A stretch of DNA of 18,627 nt from the NCBI GenBank assembly GCA_002403445.1, contig DHHU01000032.1, positions 256 through 18,882 on the forward strand. Direction: 5' to 3'. Source of the stretch: Salinisphaeraceae bacterium UBA4764. Its GTDB lineage: Bacteria; Pseudomonadota; Gammaproteobacteria; Nevskiales; Salinisphaeraceae. The translations under genes and the position numbers were made by a program. The stretch's first letter is position 1; each line of letters starts with the position of its first letter. The notes beneath the pieces are model-generated. The model was not told the origin of the DNA, did not search any database, and saw only the letters and a program-made list of their open reading frames with translations. Shown here in pieces: positions 7,627 to 15,467 of the stretch.

Positions 7627-8511
7627 ATGAATATATCCGCAGAGCTAGTCAAGACACTGCGCCAGCGCACCGGTGCCGGCATGATGGAGTGCAAAAAAGC
7701 ACTGCAAAAAGCCGAAGGCGACCTCGAACAGGCCGCTATCAATATGCGGCATGAAGGTCTAGCCAAGGCCGACCGCAAAGCCGGCCGGGTTGCGGCCGAG
7801 GGCCGGATTGCCGTTGCGCGTGGTGCTGACGATAAAACCGCCGTTTTGGTGGATGTCAATTGTGAAACCGACTTTGTAGGCAAAAATCCTGACTTCGTCG
7901 ATTTCGCCGACCACGCTGCGCATGCGGCCTTGAGCGAACAGCCGGCTGACGTCGAAGCCCTGGCGGCTCTCGAAATTGAAGGCGAAAGTATCGATCAAAA
8001 GCGCCGTGCCCTAATCGCCACACTGGGGGAGAACATCACGATTCGTCGCCTTCGGTGGTTTGAGGCCAGTGAGGGATCCAGCTTGGCCCTTTACAGCCAC
8101 GGTGCGCGTATTGCCAGTGGCGTGGTTGTTCAGGGCGGCAGTCAAGATCTAGCTCATGATCTGGCAATGCACGTGGCCGCGCAGGCACCCGCCTATCGGT
8201 CGATTGACGATGTGCCGACAGATGTTCGAGAGTCGGAACGTGATAGCTTGTTGGCCCAGGCTGAGGAAAGCGGCAAGCCGGCAGATATTGTCGCCAAGAT
8301 GGTCGACGGCCGGCTGAATAAATATCTTGGACAAATAACGTTCCTCGGCCAGGCGTTCGTCAAGGATCCCGACCAAAGTGTGGCGGATCTGCTCGAATCA
8401 GCAGGCGCGAGCGTAGTCGACTTCGATCGCCTGGAAGTCGGTGAAGGCATTGACGTTGGGGGCGATGACTTCGCAGCCGAGGTTAAGGCGCAAGCCGAAA
8501 AATCGAGCTGA
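7627..8511 (+). CDS. tsf: Translation elongation factor Ts
   Basis: EF-Ts is the nucleotide exchange factor that releases GDP from EF-Tu. It is 294 residues, against 283 in E. coli. The N-terminal UBA-like domain carries LRQRTGAGMMECKKAL (11-26), and the core has CETDFVGKNPDF (79-90), whose TDFV inserts at the EF-Tu nucleotide site. Only 18 bases separate it from rpsB, leaving no room for the intergenic attenuator found in E. coli, and no clear Shine-Dalgarno sequence precedes its ATG. Translation is therefore probably coupled to or continued from rpsB. A 116-base spacer follows before pyrH. Confidence 0.98.
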   Translation: MNISAELVKTLRQRTGAGMMECKKALQKAEGDLEQAAINMRHEGLAKADRKAGRVAAEGRIAVARGADDKTAVLVDVNCETDFVGKNPDFVDFADHAAHAALSEQPADVEALAALEIEGESIDQKRRALIATLGENITIRRLRWFEASEGSSLALYSHGARIASGVVVQGGSQDLAHDLAMHVAAQAPAYRSIDDVPTDVRESERDSLLAQAEESGKPADIVAKMVDGRLNKYLGQITFLGQAFVKDPDQSVADLLESAGASVVDFDRLEVGEGIDVGGDDFAAEVKAQAEKSS

Positions 8512-8563
8512 TTCCAGCGCGGCGACGATTGCACCCAGTCGCTTGCGTCGACAGGCGAGCCGC

Positions 8564-8592
8564 TGGAGCCCCTGCGCGCCGGGCGTTAGAAT
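8564..8592 (+). promoter_or_regulatory. Candidate pyrH promoter in the tsf-pyrH spacer
   Basis: TGGAGC (8564-8569) and TAGAAT (8587-8592) are 17 bases apart. The -10 box matches five of six positions, the -35 only three. It would give a leader of about 30 bases to the pyrH ATG. The rest of the 116-base spacer holds a weak 7-bp hairpin (near 8539-8558) without a T-run, so I do not call a terminator after tsf. Confidence 0.4.
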
Positions 8593-8627
8593 AGGCCTCA
8601 TAAGTTAGTTAGCAGTAAGGCCATTCG

Positions 8628-9374
8628 ATGACAATTTCGCTGCCTGTTTATCGACGCGTCCTGCTCAAACTGAGTGGTGAGGCGCTTCTCGGCGGTAGTG
8701 AATTTGGCATCTCGGGCGAAGTGCTTGCGCGATTGGCTGATGAAATAGGCGAGCTGATCAACGCCGGTGTGGGTGTGGCGCTAGTAGTCGGTGGTGGCAA
8801 TATTTTTCGTGGTGTCGGATTGGCTGGTCGCGGTATGGATCGGGTGACCGGCGATCAGATGGGCATGTTGGCCACCGTGATCAATGCCCTGGCGCTGCAG
8901 GACGCACTTGAGCATGCCGGGTTGACGGCACGCGTAATGTCGGCGCTTCGAATAAACGAAGTATGTGAGGACTATATCCGTCGCCGCGCCGTTCGCCATT
9001 TGGAAAAAGGCCGTGTCGTAGTTCTAGCTGCCGGTACGGGCAACCCTTTTTTCACCACAGATTCGGCTGCAAGTCTTCGGGCGGTGGAGGTTGGCGCCGA
9101 GATTTTGCTCAAGGCAACCAAAGTCGACGGGATTTATAGCGCCGACCCGGAGCGCGAAGACAGCGCGCAACGCTATACCCATTTGTCGCACGATGAAGTT
9201 ATCGATAACCGTCTGCAGGTTATGGATACGACCGCGATGGTAATGTGCCGGGATAACGACATGCCGATCCGCGTCTTCAATATTCAGCGCGGCGATGGGC
9301 TCAAGAAAATTATCTATGGCGCCGATGATATCGGCACATTGGTCGACGGCCGAGCGAGGGAAACTAACGAATGA
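8628..9374 (+). CDS. pyrH: UMP kinase
   Basis: PyrH phosphorylates UMP to UDP using ATP, the committed kinase step of pyrimidine nucleotide supply, and is an amino-acid-kinase-fold hexamer regulated by GTP and UTP. The 248-residue protein shows LKLSGEALLG (13-22), GGGNIFRG (55-62), the RGMDRVTGDQMGML segment (68-81), and GTGNPFFTTDSAA (136-148), followed by the ATP-side motif LLKATKVDGIYSADP. The ATG at 8628 follows AAGG at 8617-8620 with seven bases between. It overlaps frr by four bases (9371-9374). UDP from this enzyme feeds UDP-sugars used by LpxA further down the same cluster. Confidence 0.98.
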   Translation: MTISLPVYRRVLLKLSGEALLGGSEFGISGEVLARLADEIGELINAGVGVALVVGGGNIFRGVGLAGRGMDRVTGDQMGMLATVINALALQDALEHAGLTARVMSALRINEVCEDYIRRRAVRHLEKGRVVVLAAGTGNPFFTTDSAASLRAVEVGAEILLKATKVDGIYSADPEREDSAQRYTHLSHDEVIDNRLQVMDTTAMVMCRDNDMPIRVFNIQRGDGLKKIIYGADDIGTLVDGRARETNE

Positions 9375-9928
9375 TCGATGATATCGAGCAAGATGCTGCC
9401 ACCCGCATGAACAAGACCGTCAACGTTATGTCGGAGAACTTCAGTAAAGTGCGAACTGGCCGTGCGAATACCGGTATTTTAGATGCTGTCCACGTGGATT
9501 ATTACGGCATTGAAGTACCGCTCAATCAGGCCGCCAACGTATCGGTCGAGGACGCTCGAACGATTACGGTCAAACCATTCGAGGAGTCGATGGTGGGTAA
9601 GGTCGAGCGTGCGATCATGGCCGCCGATATCGGCTTGAATCCGAATACTGCGGGCCAAGTGATCCGTTTGGTGTTGCCGCCGCTGACTGAAGAACGACGT
9701 AAGGACTTGGTGAAGGTGGTCCGGCGCGAAGCCGAGGAAGCGCGTGTGGCCATACGTCACGTGCGCCGTGATGCCAACAGTGATCTCAAGCAGCTTGAGA
9801 ACGAATCCGAGATCAGCGCCGATGACCAGCGAGACGGTGAAAACCGGATCCAGAAATTAACTGACCAGAAAATCAACCAGATCGACGACCTGCTTAAACA
9901 AAAAGAGCAGGAAATCATGACGGTCTAG
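9371..9928 (+). CDS. frr: Ribosome recycling factor
   Basis: RRF, with EF-G, splits post-termination ribosomes. At 185 residues it has exactly the E. coli length. The N-terminal and C-terminal stretches form the three-helix bundle, and the central segment around VDYYGIEVPLNQ begins the beta domain. Helix motifs such as EERRKDLVKVVRREAEEARV are characteristic. The start ATG lies within an ATGA overlap with the pyrH stop, with GAGGG at 9356-9360 as ribosome site. Ten bases separate its stop from the uppS start. Confidence 0.98.
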   Translation: MIDDIEQDAATRMNKTVNVMSENFSKVRTGRANTGILDAVHVDYYGIEVPLNQAANVSVEDARTITVKPFEESMVGKVERAIMAADIGLNPNTAGQVIRLVLPPLTEERRKDLVKVVRREAEEARVAIRHVRRDANSDLKQLENESEISADDQRDGENRIQKLTDQKINQIDDLLKQKEQEIMTV

Positions 9929-9938
9929 TAGAGATAAC

Positions 9939-10652
9939 GTGTCCGCACCCGACCACGTTGCAATTATCATGGACGGTAACGGTCGTTGGGCCGGCAAGCG
10001 TGGTTTGGCACGTGCAGCCGGTCACCGCGAAGGCGGTAACGCGGTTGAACGAATCGTGTACGCGGCACCTGCGCGGGGAATACGTCGGCTGACCCTTTTT
10101 GCGTTTTCCAGTGAAAACTGGAACCGTCCGGAGTCGGAAGTCCAAGTGTTGCTTGAATTGTTCCGACGGTCGCTACGCCGTAATGTTGAGCGGTTGCACG
10201 CCAACAATGTCCGACTCCGGTTTGTCGGATCACGCGCCAAACTCTCCACGCCACTTATCCATGAGATGGACGCCGCAGAAAAGCGAACTGCATCAAACGA
10301 TGCGATCGACTTGTTCATTGCCATTGATTATGGTGGGCGTTGGGATATCGTTCAGGCCGCGCGCGAATGTGCCCGCGATTGTGTCGAATCAGGCACTTCA
10401 CCTGATGACATTTCTGAATCCACTTTTGAATCTCGGCTGGCGCTGGCCGATGTGCCGTCGCCAGATCTTTTCATCCGCACGGGCGGTGAACGTCGAATCA
10501 GCAATTTTCTGTTGTGGTATCTGGCCTATAGCGAGCTGTACTTCTGCGATGAGCTTTGGCCTGATTTCAATGTCGAAAGTTTCGACCGTGCCTTAGCGTG
10601 GTTCGAAAGCCGTGATCGACGTTACGGTCGGATTTCGGCAGTTGTGTCCTAA
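9939..10652 (+). CDS. uppS: Undecaprenyl diphosphate synthase (cis-prenyltransferase)
   Basis: UppS adds eight isopentenyl units in cis to farnesyl diphosphate, making the C55 carrier for peptidoglycan and O-antigen. The 237-residue protein carries IIMDGNGRWA with catalytic D12, the FAFSSENWNRP segment (55-64), and the C-terminal RTGGERRISNFLLW (180-193) that binds the substrate phosphates. The start is a GTG at 9939. The next in-frame ATG (9969) would delete most of the first catalytic motif, so GTG is preferred, although the ribosome site is weak. It depends on isoprenoid precursors, yet the usual neighbouring dxr gene is missing here. One base separates its stop from the cdsA start. Confidence 0.97.
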   Translation: MSAPDHVAIIMDGNGRWAGKRGLARAAGHREGGNAVERIVYAAPARGIRRLTLFAFSSENWNRPESEVQVLLELFRRSLRRNVERLHANNVRLRFVGSRAKLSTPLIHEMDAAEKRTASNDAIDLFIAIDYGGRWDIVQAARECARDCVESGTSPDDISESTFESRLALADVPSPDLFIRTGGERRISNFLLWYLAYSELYFCDELWPDFNVESFDRALAWFESRDRRYGRISAVVS

Positions 10653-10653
10653 C

Positions 10654-11538
10654 ATGACGTCTTCTTTCCAACTCGGTACTGATGGTGGCCAGCGCTGGCG
10701 CGACCTAGGGATGCGCATGACCACTGCGGCAGTCGCCATTCCCTTGGTCATTATTGGGCTATTGTGGCTTCCCATTAGTATCATTATTGCGATTTTCGGT
10801 CTGACAATGGCGATCGGTGCTCATGAATGGAGCCGACTGGTGGAAGCTGGTGCGGCCGGGCACGTCATGCTTATATTTGTCACGCTCGCCTTGACTGCGT
10901 TTGGTGTCAAATTGATTCTGGTTTCGTCACCCGTTGCATCCATCGTTTTTGCCGTCGGCGTGGCGATGGGTCTACTCGCGTCGTTGGCCGGGGTTTGGAT
11001 GGTGTGTACCGCGGCAACCGAGGTGCCGATTAACTTGATTCGAGGGGCCCTAGGCTGGTTTTTCGGGGCATTTGTTTTTATCGGCGCGTTAGCAGCCCTT
11101 GCCAGCATTGGTTCTGGTGTAGGCGGCGGGCAGCGGATATTGATGTTTTTTGTGCTGATCTGGCTGGTTGATGTCGGCGGCTATGCGGCTGGTCGGCTGA
11201 TTGGCGGTTTTAAGTTGGCACCCCGCGTCAGTCCCCGAAAGACCTGGGCCGGCGCAATAGCCGGCGTGGCCGCAGCCGCCGTGGCGGCCGGTATCTATGG
11301 TGGGTTGTTCAATACAGACGCCGACGGCTGGGTTTTCGCGCTGGCTGGCGCTTGGCTGGCCATGGTTTCAATCTTTGGCGATTTAACCGTCAGCCTGCTT
11401 AAACGCCGCGCCGGTCTGGCCGAGACCGGCGTGCTGTTTCCGGGTCACGGCGGCGTGCTGGATCGGCTCGACGGTTTGGTTTTCGCCGCACCGTGGTTTG
11501 CGTTAATTGCGCTCTGGCTTTTTTTCTGGAATGTTTAA
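10654..11538 (+). CDS. cdsA: Phosphatidate cytidylyltransferase (CDP-diglyceride synthase)
   Basis: CdsA makes CDP-diacylglycerol from phosphatidate and CTP, the branch point for membrane phospholipids. From the ATG at 10654 it is 294 residues of mostly hydrophobic segments with DVGGYAAGR and the adjacent LAPRVSPRKTWAG, both typical. The C-terminal family signature is present but altered: SLLKRRAGLAETG (247-259) then PGHGGVLDRLD (263-273), where most members have Lys-Asp at residues 256-257 and this one has Ala-Glu. The start is uncertain. 10654 follows the uppS stop by one base with no clear ribosome site. ATGs at 10711 and 10717 lie at a TAGGG sequence and give an N-terminus closer to E. 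coli. Confidence 0.93.
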   Translation: MTSSFQLGTDGGQRWRDLGMRMTTAAVAIPLVIIGLLWLPISIIIAIFGLTMAIGAHEWSRLVEAGAAGHVMLIFVTLALTAFGVKLILVSSPVASIVFAVGVAMGLLASLAGVWMVCTAATEVPINLIRGALGWFFGAFVFIGALAALASIGSGVGGGQRILMFFVLIWLVDVGGYAAGRLIGGFKLAPRVSPRKTWAGAIAGVAAAAVAAGIYGGLFNTDADGWVFALAGAWLAMVSIFGDLTVSLLKRRAGLAETGVLFPGHGGVLDRLDGLVFAAPWFALIALWLFFWNV

Positions 11539-11694
11539 TCCTGAAAAGGTCACATTTTCACAAGATCGCCACACTTGAGGGGTTAAAGGCAACTTTTTGA
11601 AGGTAGCCAACGATTGATTTCGCGATACTGCCCACGGCACTGATCGTCGGCTCTTGTCATCCCTAAACCACTTGGCCTAGAGGTAGCCTTTGAA
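11539..11694. other. cdsA-rseP spacer where dxr is usually found
   Basis: In most gammaproteobacteria dxr lies between cdsA and rseP. Here only 156 bases separate them, and I find no Dxr motif or recognisable remnant. The spacer holds a short AT-rich inverted repeat (TGAAAA/TTTTCA, about 11542-11560). It also has GCAACTT near 11589-11595, one base off the sigma-E -35 sequence GGAACTT, but no matching -10 box at the right distance. An rseP-bamA promoter here is plausible but not shown. AGAGGT at 11679-11684 is the likely rseP ribosome site. Confidence 0.6.
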
Positions 11695-13053
11695 TTGATC
11701 CAAATACTCATTGCCATCGGCGCATTCCTGGTCGCTATCGGAATACTGGTGGCGGTTCATGAATGGGGGCATTACATTGTTGCGCGGCTGCTGGGCGTGG
11801 GCGTTGTCCGGTATTCGATCGGATTCGGTGCGCGCCTTGCGGGCTTTACCAGTAAGCGAACCGGTATCGAATACAGGCTGTCGGCATTGCCTCTCGGCGG
11901 TTACGTCAAATTGTTGGACGAATCTGAAGGCGAAGTGCCCGAATCCCAAAAACGCTATGCCATGAACCGGGCTCATCCGCTGCGGCGGATTGCCATCGTG
12001 GCGGCCGGGCCGGGGATCAATTTCGTGTTTGCAATAGCCGCTTATTGGCTGGTTTTGGTACTGGGTGTCGCAGGGCTTAAACCGATCATTGGTGCACCGG
12101 CGGCGCATTCCATGGCCGCTAAAGCCAATATGCAGTCGCGTGATCAGGTGGTGGCCATCGACGGCAAGTCGATCTCGAGTTGGCGCGGTTTGAAACTCAA
12201 TCTCATCAGTCATGCGCTCGACAATGACCGCGTAGTGCTCACCCTGCAACGCGGGAACCACACTCGGCGCTCGGCGACGCTGAATCTTGCCAATGCACCC
12301 GATGACCCGAAACAATTGTTTAAGACACTCGGGTTATCGCCCTATCAGCCGCCGGCGACACCCATTATCGAGCAGGTCATGAACGGATCGCCGGCAGCAG
12401 CCGGTGGCCTAGAAAAAGGTGATCGCATCAAGGCAGTCGATGGTCATCCGGTAGCGTCGCCGAAAGCACTCGTCAATGCCATTCAGTCAAGACCTGGGCA
12501 GAAAATCAAAATCAGACTCAAACGCAACGGGCGAACGCTTGTGCGCCATGTGACGCTGGGGCAACGCAATTCCAAGGGGGGAGTAAACGGCCATCTGGGC
12601 GTTGCGATCGGCGTCGATTCGAGCGCCTGGGAAGCCATGAAAACCACACGACGGCTTCCACCTGTTGCCGCAGTGCCAGCTGCCGCAGCGCAAACATGGA
12701 ATCTTTCGGCGCTGACGGTGAAGATGCTAGGCCGTATGGTTACGGGCCAGGTATCGTGGCACAACATCGGGGGGCCGATTCAGATCGCGGATTATGCCGG
12801 TAAAACGGCGAGTATCGGTTTCGTTGCGTTTGTCAGTTTTCTTGCATTAATTAGTTTAAGCTTGGCTGTGATCAACCTTTTGCCGATCCCGGTGTTAGAC
12901 GGCGGACACATTCTGTATTATCTAGTGGAATGGATTCGCGGCCGGCCGCTCGGCGAGGCCACCCAAGCGCTGGCTCAGCGCATGGGGGTGGGTGCGCTGA
13001 TGGCGCTGATGGTGCTGGCTTTTTATAACGACATACTTCGCCTTTTGGGCTAA
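11695..13053 (+). CDS. rseP: RseP-type site-2 zinc metalloprotease
   Basis: RseP cuts the anti-sigma factor RseA within the inner membrane to release sigma-E, and clears signal peptide remnants. The 452-residue protein has the zinc site VHEWGH (21-26; H22, E23, H26) in the first membrane segment, PLGGYVK (66-72), two periplasmic PDZ domains (about 125-200 and 222-300), a long membrane segment after residue 375, and the third ligand site in PVLDGGH (399-405). The frame contains no ATG before the HEWGH segment, so the start is the TTG at 11695, with AGAGGT ten bases upstream. Exported PDZ regions are basic by eye (about 29 Lys/Arg against 12 Asp/Glu). bamA follows after nine bases, linking envelope stress sensing to porin assembly. 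Confidence 0.96.
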   Translation: MIQILIAIGAFLVAIGILVAVHEWGHYIVARLLGVGVVRYSIGFGARLAGFTSKRTGIEYRLSALPLGGYVKLLDESEGEVPESQKRYAMNRAHPLRRIAIVAAGPGINFVFAIAAYWLVLVLGVAGLKPIIGAPAAHSMAAKANMQSRDQVVAIDGKSISSWRGLKLNLISHALDNDRVVLTLQRGNHTRRSATLNLANAPDDPKQLFKTLGLSPYQPPATPIIEQVMNGSPAAAGGLEKGDRIKAVDGHPVASPKALVNAIQSRPGQKIKIRLKRNGRTLVRHVTLGQRNSKGGVNGHLGVAIGVDSSAWEAMKTTRRLPPVAAVPAAAAQTWNLSALTVKMLGRMVTGQVSWHNIGGPIQIADYAGKTASIGFVAFVSFLALISLSLAVINLLPIPVLDGGHILYYLVEWIRGRPLGEATQALAQRMGVGALMALMVLAFYNDILRLLG

Positions 13054-13062
13054 GCGAGATAT

Positions 13063-15414
13063 ATGCCTGTAATTTTACTCCGCGCCTTCGGCGTGGTCAT
13101 GCTGGCCATGTTCGCCGTAAGTGGTCTGGCGCACTCGTATAACAACGCCCCGTTTCGAATCCAGCAGATCAAGGTCAAGGGAACCCAGCGTTTATCGCGC
13201 GGCACGGTGCTGTCTTATCTGCCGGTTACCGTTGGCGACCGCATGACCCAAAATCGCGCGGCGCACTCGATCAAGGCGCTTTATAAAACGGGTCTGTTTA
13301 AAAATGTCTCGCTAGGTCGTTCTGGCAATACTTTGATTGTCAACGTCACCGAACGACCGGAAATCGCGTCGTTCAAACTCCACGGCAACAAGGCGTTATC
13401 CAGCAAGAAGCTCAAGAAAGCCCTCAAGAAACAGGGCTTAGCTCAAGGCCGCTTATTCAAGCGATCCTTGCTTCATCAGCTGCGACAACAGCTTCATCAG
13501 CACTATTACGCCAACGGTTACTACAACGTCAAGATCAATACCCACGTCAAGAAATTGACGAACAATCGGGTTGCGATCAACGTCAAGATCGACGAAGGGC
13601 CGGTTGCGGCCATTAAGCGCATCAATTTCATTGGAAACCATAAGTTTTCCGATTCCAGACTGCGCTCGGTATTCAAGCTTGAGCAGAAAAAGTCTTGGTT
13701 TGGACGCATTGAGTCGCATCCCTTGACTTTCTGGAAATCCCACGACCACTACTCCCGCCAGAAACTACTGGGTGATCTGGAAAATCTGAATTCGTTTTAT
13801 AAAAACCGTGGGTATTTGCTGTTTAACGTCTCATCGGTGCAGGTTTCGATAGCGCCCGATAAGAAAGATGTCTACATCACAGTCAATGTTGATGAAGGGC
13901 ATAAATACAAGATCAGCAGCACGAAAATCGCTGGCAAGATGATCGAGCCCAAGGCCAGTCTGAAACGCTTGATTGGTGTTCACGTCGGTGACACCTATTC
14001 ACAGAAACGTGTGCGCAACACGGCCAATAAAATCAGCACCAGTTTGGCCAACTTTGGCTATGCATTCGCCAACGTAAAACCCCTCACCAAAGTCAACAAG
14101 AAAAAACATACTGTGGCTTTGACATTCTTAGTCAAACCAGGGGATCGCACCTACGTTAACCAAATCAGCTTTACCGGCAACAACAAAACCACGGATCAAA
14201 CCTTACGTCGCGAGCTACGTCAGTTCGAAGGCGCGCCTTACTCCCGCCGAGCCGTACAGCGTTCACGAGTTCGTCTCCAGCGATTGCCTTATATCAAGTC
14301 CGTAAATCTGAAGAAAAACAAAGTCGCAGGGTCCAAACATCAGGTAAACCTCAATTACCACGTCAAAGAGCGCCAAGCCGGCAAACTACAACTCGGGTTG
14401 GGGTATTCCGGGGCCCAAGGGTTCTTGATCAATGGCAGTGTGTCGAACAATAATTTCCGCGGCACCGGCAACAAGGTCAAGTTTCAAGCCCAGACCGACT
14501 CCTATGAACGAAGTGTCCAAGGGTCTTTTACCGACCCTTACTTCACGCGTAACGGGGTGTCGCAAACTATATCGGTGTTCTATCGCAATACCAGTTCACT
14601 CGTCCGTCGCGGTTCCAATTTCAACCTGAACTCGTACGGCGGCTCGATGACGTTCCAGTTCCCGATCTCGGAATATTCCAATGTCAGTTTGGGCTTTGGG
14701 GCTCAGGAAAACAACATCAATGTGAACCACAATAGTTCACCTCGCGCGAAGCGTTTTGTACGCGAAAACGGCAGCAAAGCATTCACGTATTCGGTGAAAG
14801 CCGGATGGCAACGGGATACTCGCAACCGCACTATTTTCGCGACATCCGGGACCGACCTGCGGGTCCATGCCAGTGTGAAAGGGCCGGGTTCCGGTCTGGA
14901 GTATTACAAAAGCAGCGTGAAGGCCAAGAAATACTTTGGTATTGGATCGTGGGTGCCGGGCCTCCCCAAGAGTTTGGTGTTGTCCGTTAAGGGGCGCGTG
15001 GCGCAGGCCGGGATCTGGGGCAAAGGCACTAATGTGCCACCCTACGCAAACTATTTTGCAGGCGGATCCAAGTCCGTTCGCGGTTTTCGAAACGGCGGCG
15101 CGGGCCCCCAGAACAAGTACAATGATCCTTACGGTGGTCAGTTCTTGACCACGCTGCAAACGAATTTGATATTACCCACATTTTTGTCGTCGAATAATAA
15201 ATCAACTCGTCTCATGCTTTTCTATGACATGGGGGCGGCATACAAGAACGTCCATCACTTTAGTACCGGAAAGCTTGGTAAATCCGCGGGTGTCGCGTTT
15301 GAATGGTTTACTCCGTTTTTCGGTCTCTTGCGCGTAAGTTATGCCGCCTACGTCAATGGCCCACCGACCTATAACAAAAAACGCTTCCAGTTTTCGTTTG
15401 GCGTGGGGTTCTAG
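13063..15414 (+). CDS. bamA: Outer membrane protein assembly factor BamA
   Basis: BamA is the central Omp85 subunit of the BAM complex, inserting beta-barrel proteins into the outer membrane. The 783 residues start with a signal peptide (about 1-24, cleavage near LAHS). Five POTRA repeats follow (roughly 31-98, 100-178, 181-277, 280-358, 361-437), then a 16-strand barrel with the conserved VRGF motif (672-675) and a terminal phenylalanine, as required for recognition. The length is near the E. coli 810. The POTRA half is exceptionally basic: by hand count about 80 Lys/Arg against 22 Asp/Glu between residues 31 and 437, whereas E. coli BamA is acidic. It begins nine bases after rseP. The following gene is lpxD, without the usual skp between. 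Confidence 0.97.
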   Translation: MPVILLRAFGVVMLAMFAVSGLAHSYNNAPFRIQQIKVKGTQRLSRGTVLSYLPVTVGDRMTQNRAAHSIKALYKTGLFKNVSLGRSGNTLIVNVTERPEIASFKLHGNKALSSKKLKKALKKQGLAQGRLFKRSLLHQLRQQLHQHYYANGYYNVKINTHVKKLTNNRVAINVKIDEGPVAAIKRINFIGNHKFSDSRLRSVFKLEQKKSWFGRIESHPLTFWKSHDHYSRQKLLGDLENLNSFYKNRGYLLFNVSSVQVSIAPDKKDVYITVNVDEGHKYKISSTKIAGKMIEPKASLKRLIGVHVGDTYSQKRVRNTANKISTSLANFGYAFANVKPLTKVNKKKHTVALTFLVKPGDRTYVNQISFTGNNKTTDQTLRRELRQFEGAPYSRRAVQRSRVRLQRLPYIKSVNLKKNKVAGSKHQVNLNYHVKERQAGKLQLGLGYSGAQGFLINGSVSNNNFRGTGNKVKFQAQTDSYERSVQGSFTDPYFTRNGVSQTISVFYRNTSSLVRRGSNFNLNSYGGSMTFQFPISEYSNVSLGFGAQENNINVNHNSSPRAKRFVRENGSKAFTYSVKAGWQRDTRNRTIFATSGTDLRVHASVKGPGSGLEYYKSSVKAKKYFGIGSWVPGLPKSLVLSVKGRVAQAGIWGKGTNVPPYANYFAGGSKSVRGFRNGGAGPQNKYNDPYGGQFLTTLQTNLILPTFLSSNNKSTRLMLFYDMGAAYKNVHHFSTGKLGKSAGVAFEWFTPFFGLLRVSYAAYVNGPPTYNKKRFQFSFGVGF

Positions 15415-15467
15415 AGTTTTGTCGTAATGGGACGTCCATATGTTTTGACGGCCAGCGACATCCCGGT

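Noticed and set aside
11587..11629. Sigma-E promoter before rseP (GCAACTT plus downstream box)
   Set aside because: The -35-like sequence is good, but no TCAAA/TCTGA-like -10 box occurs 16-18 bases downstream.
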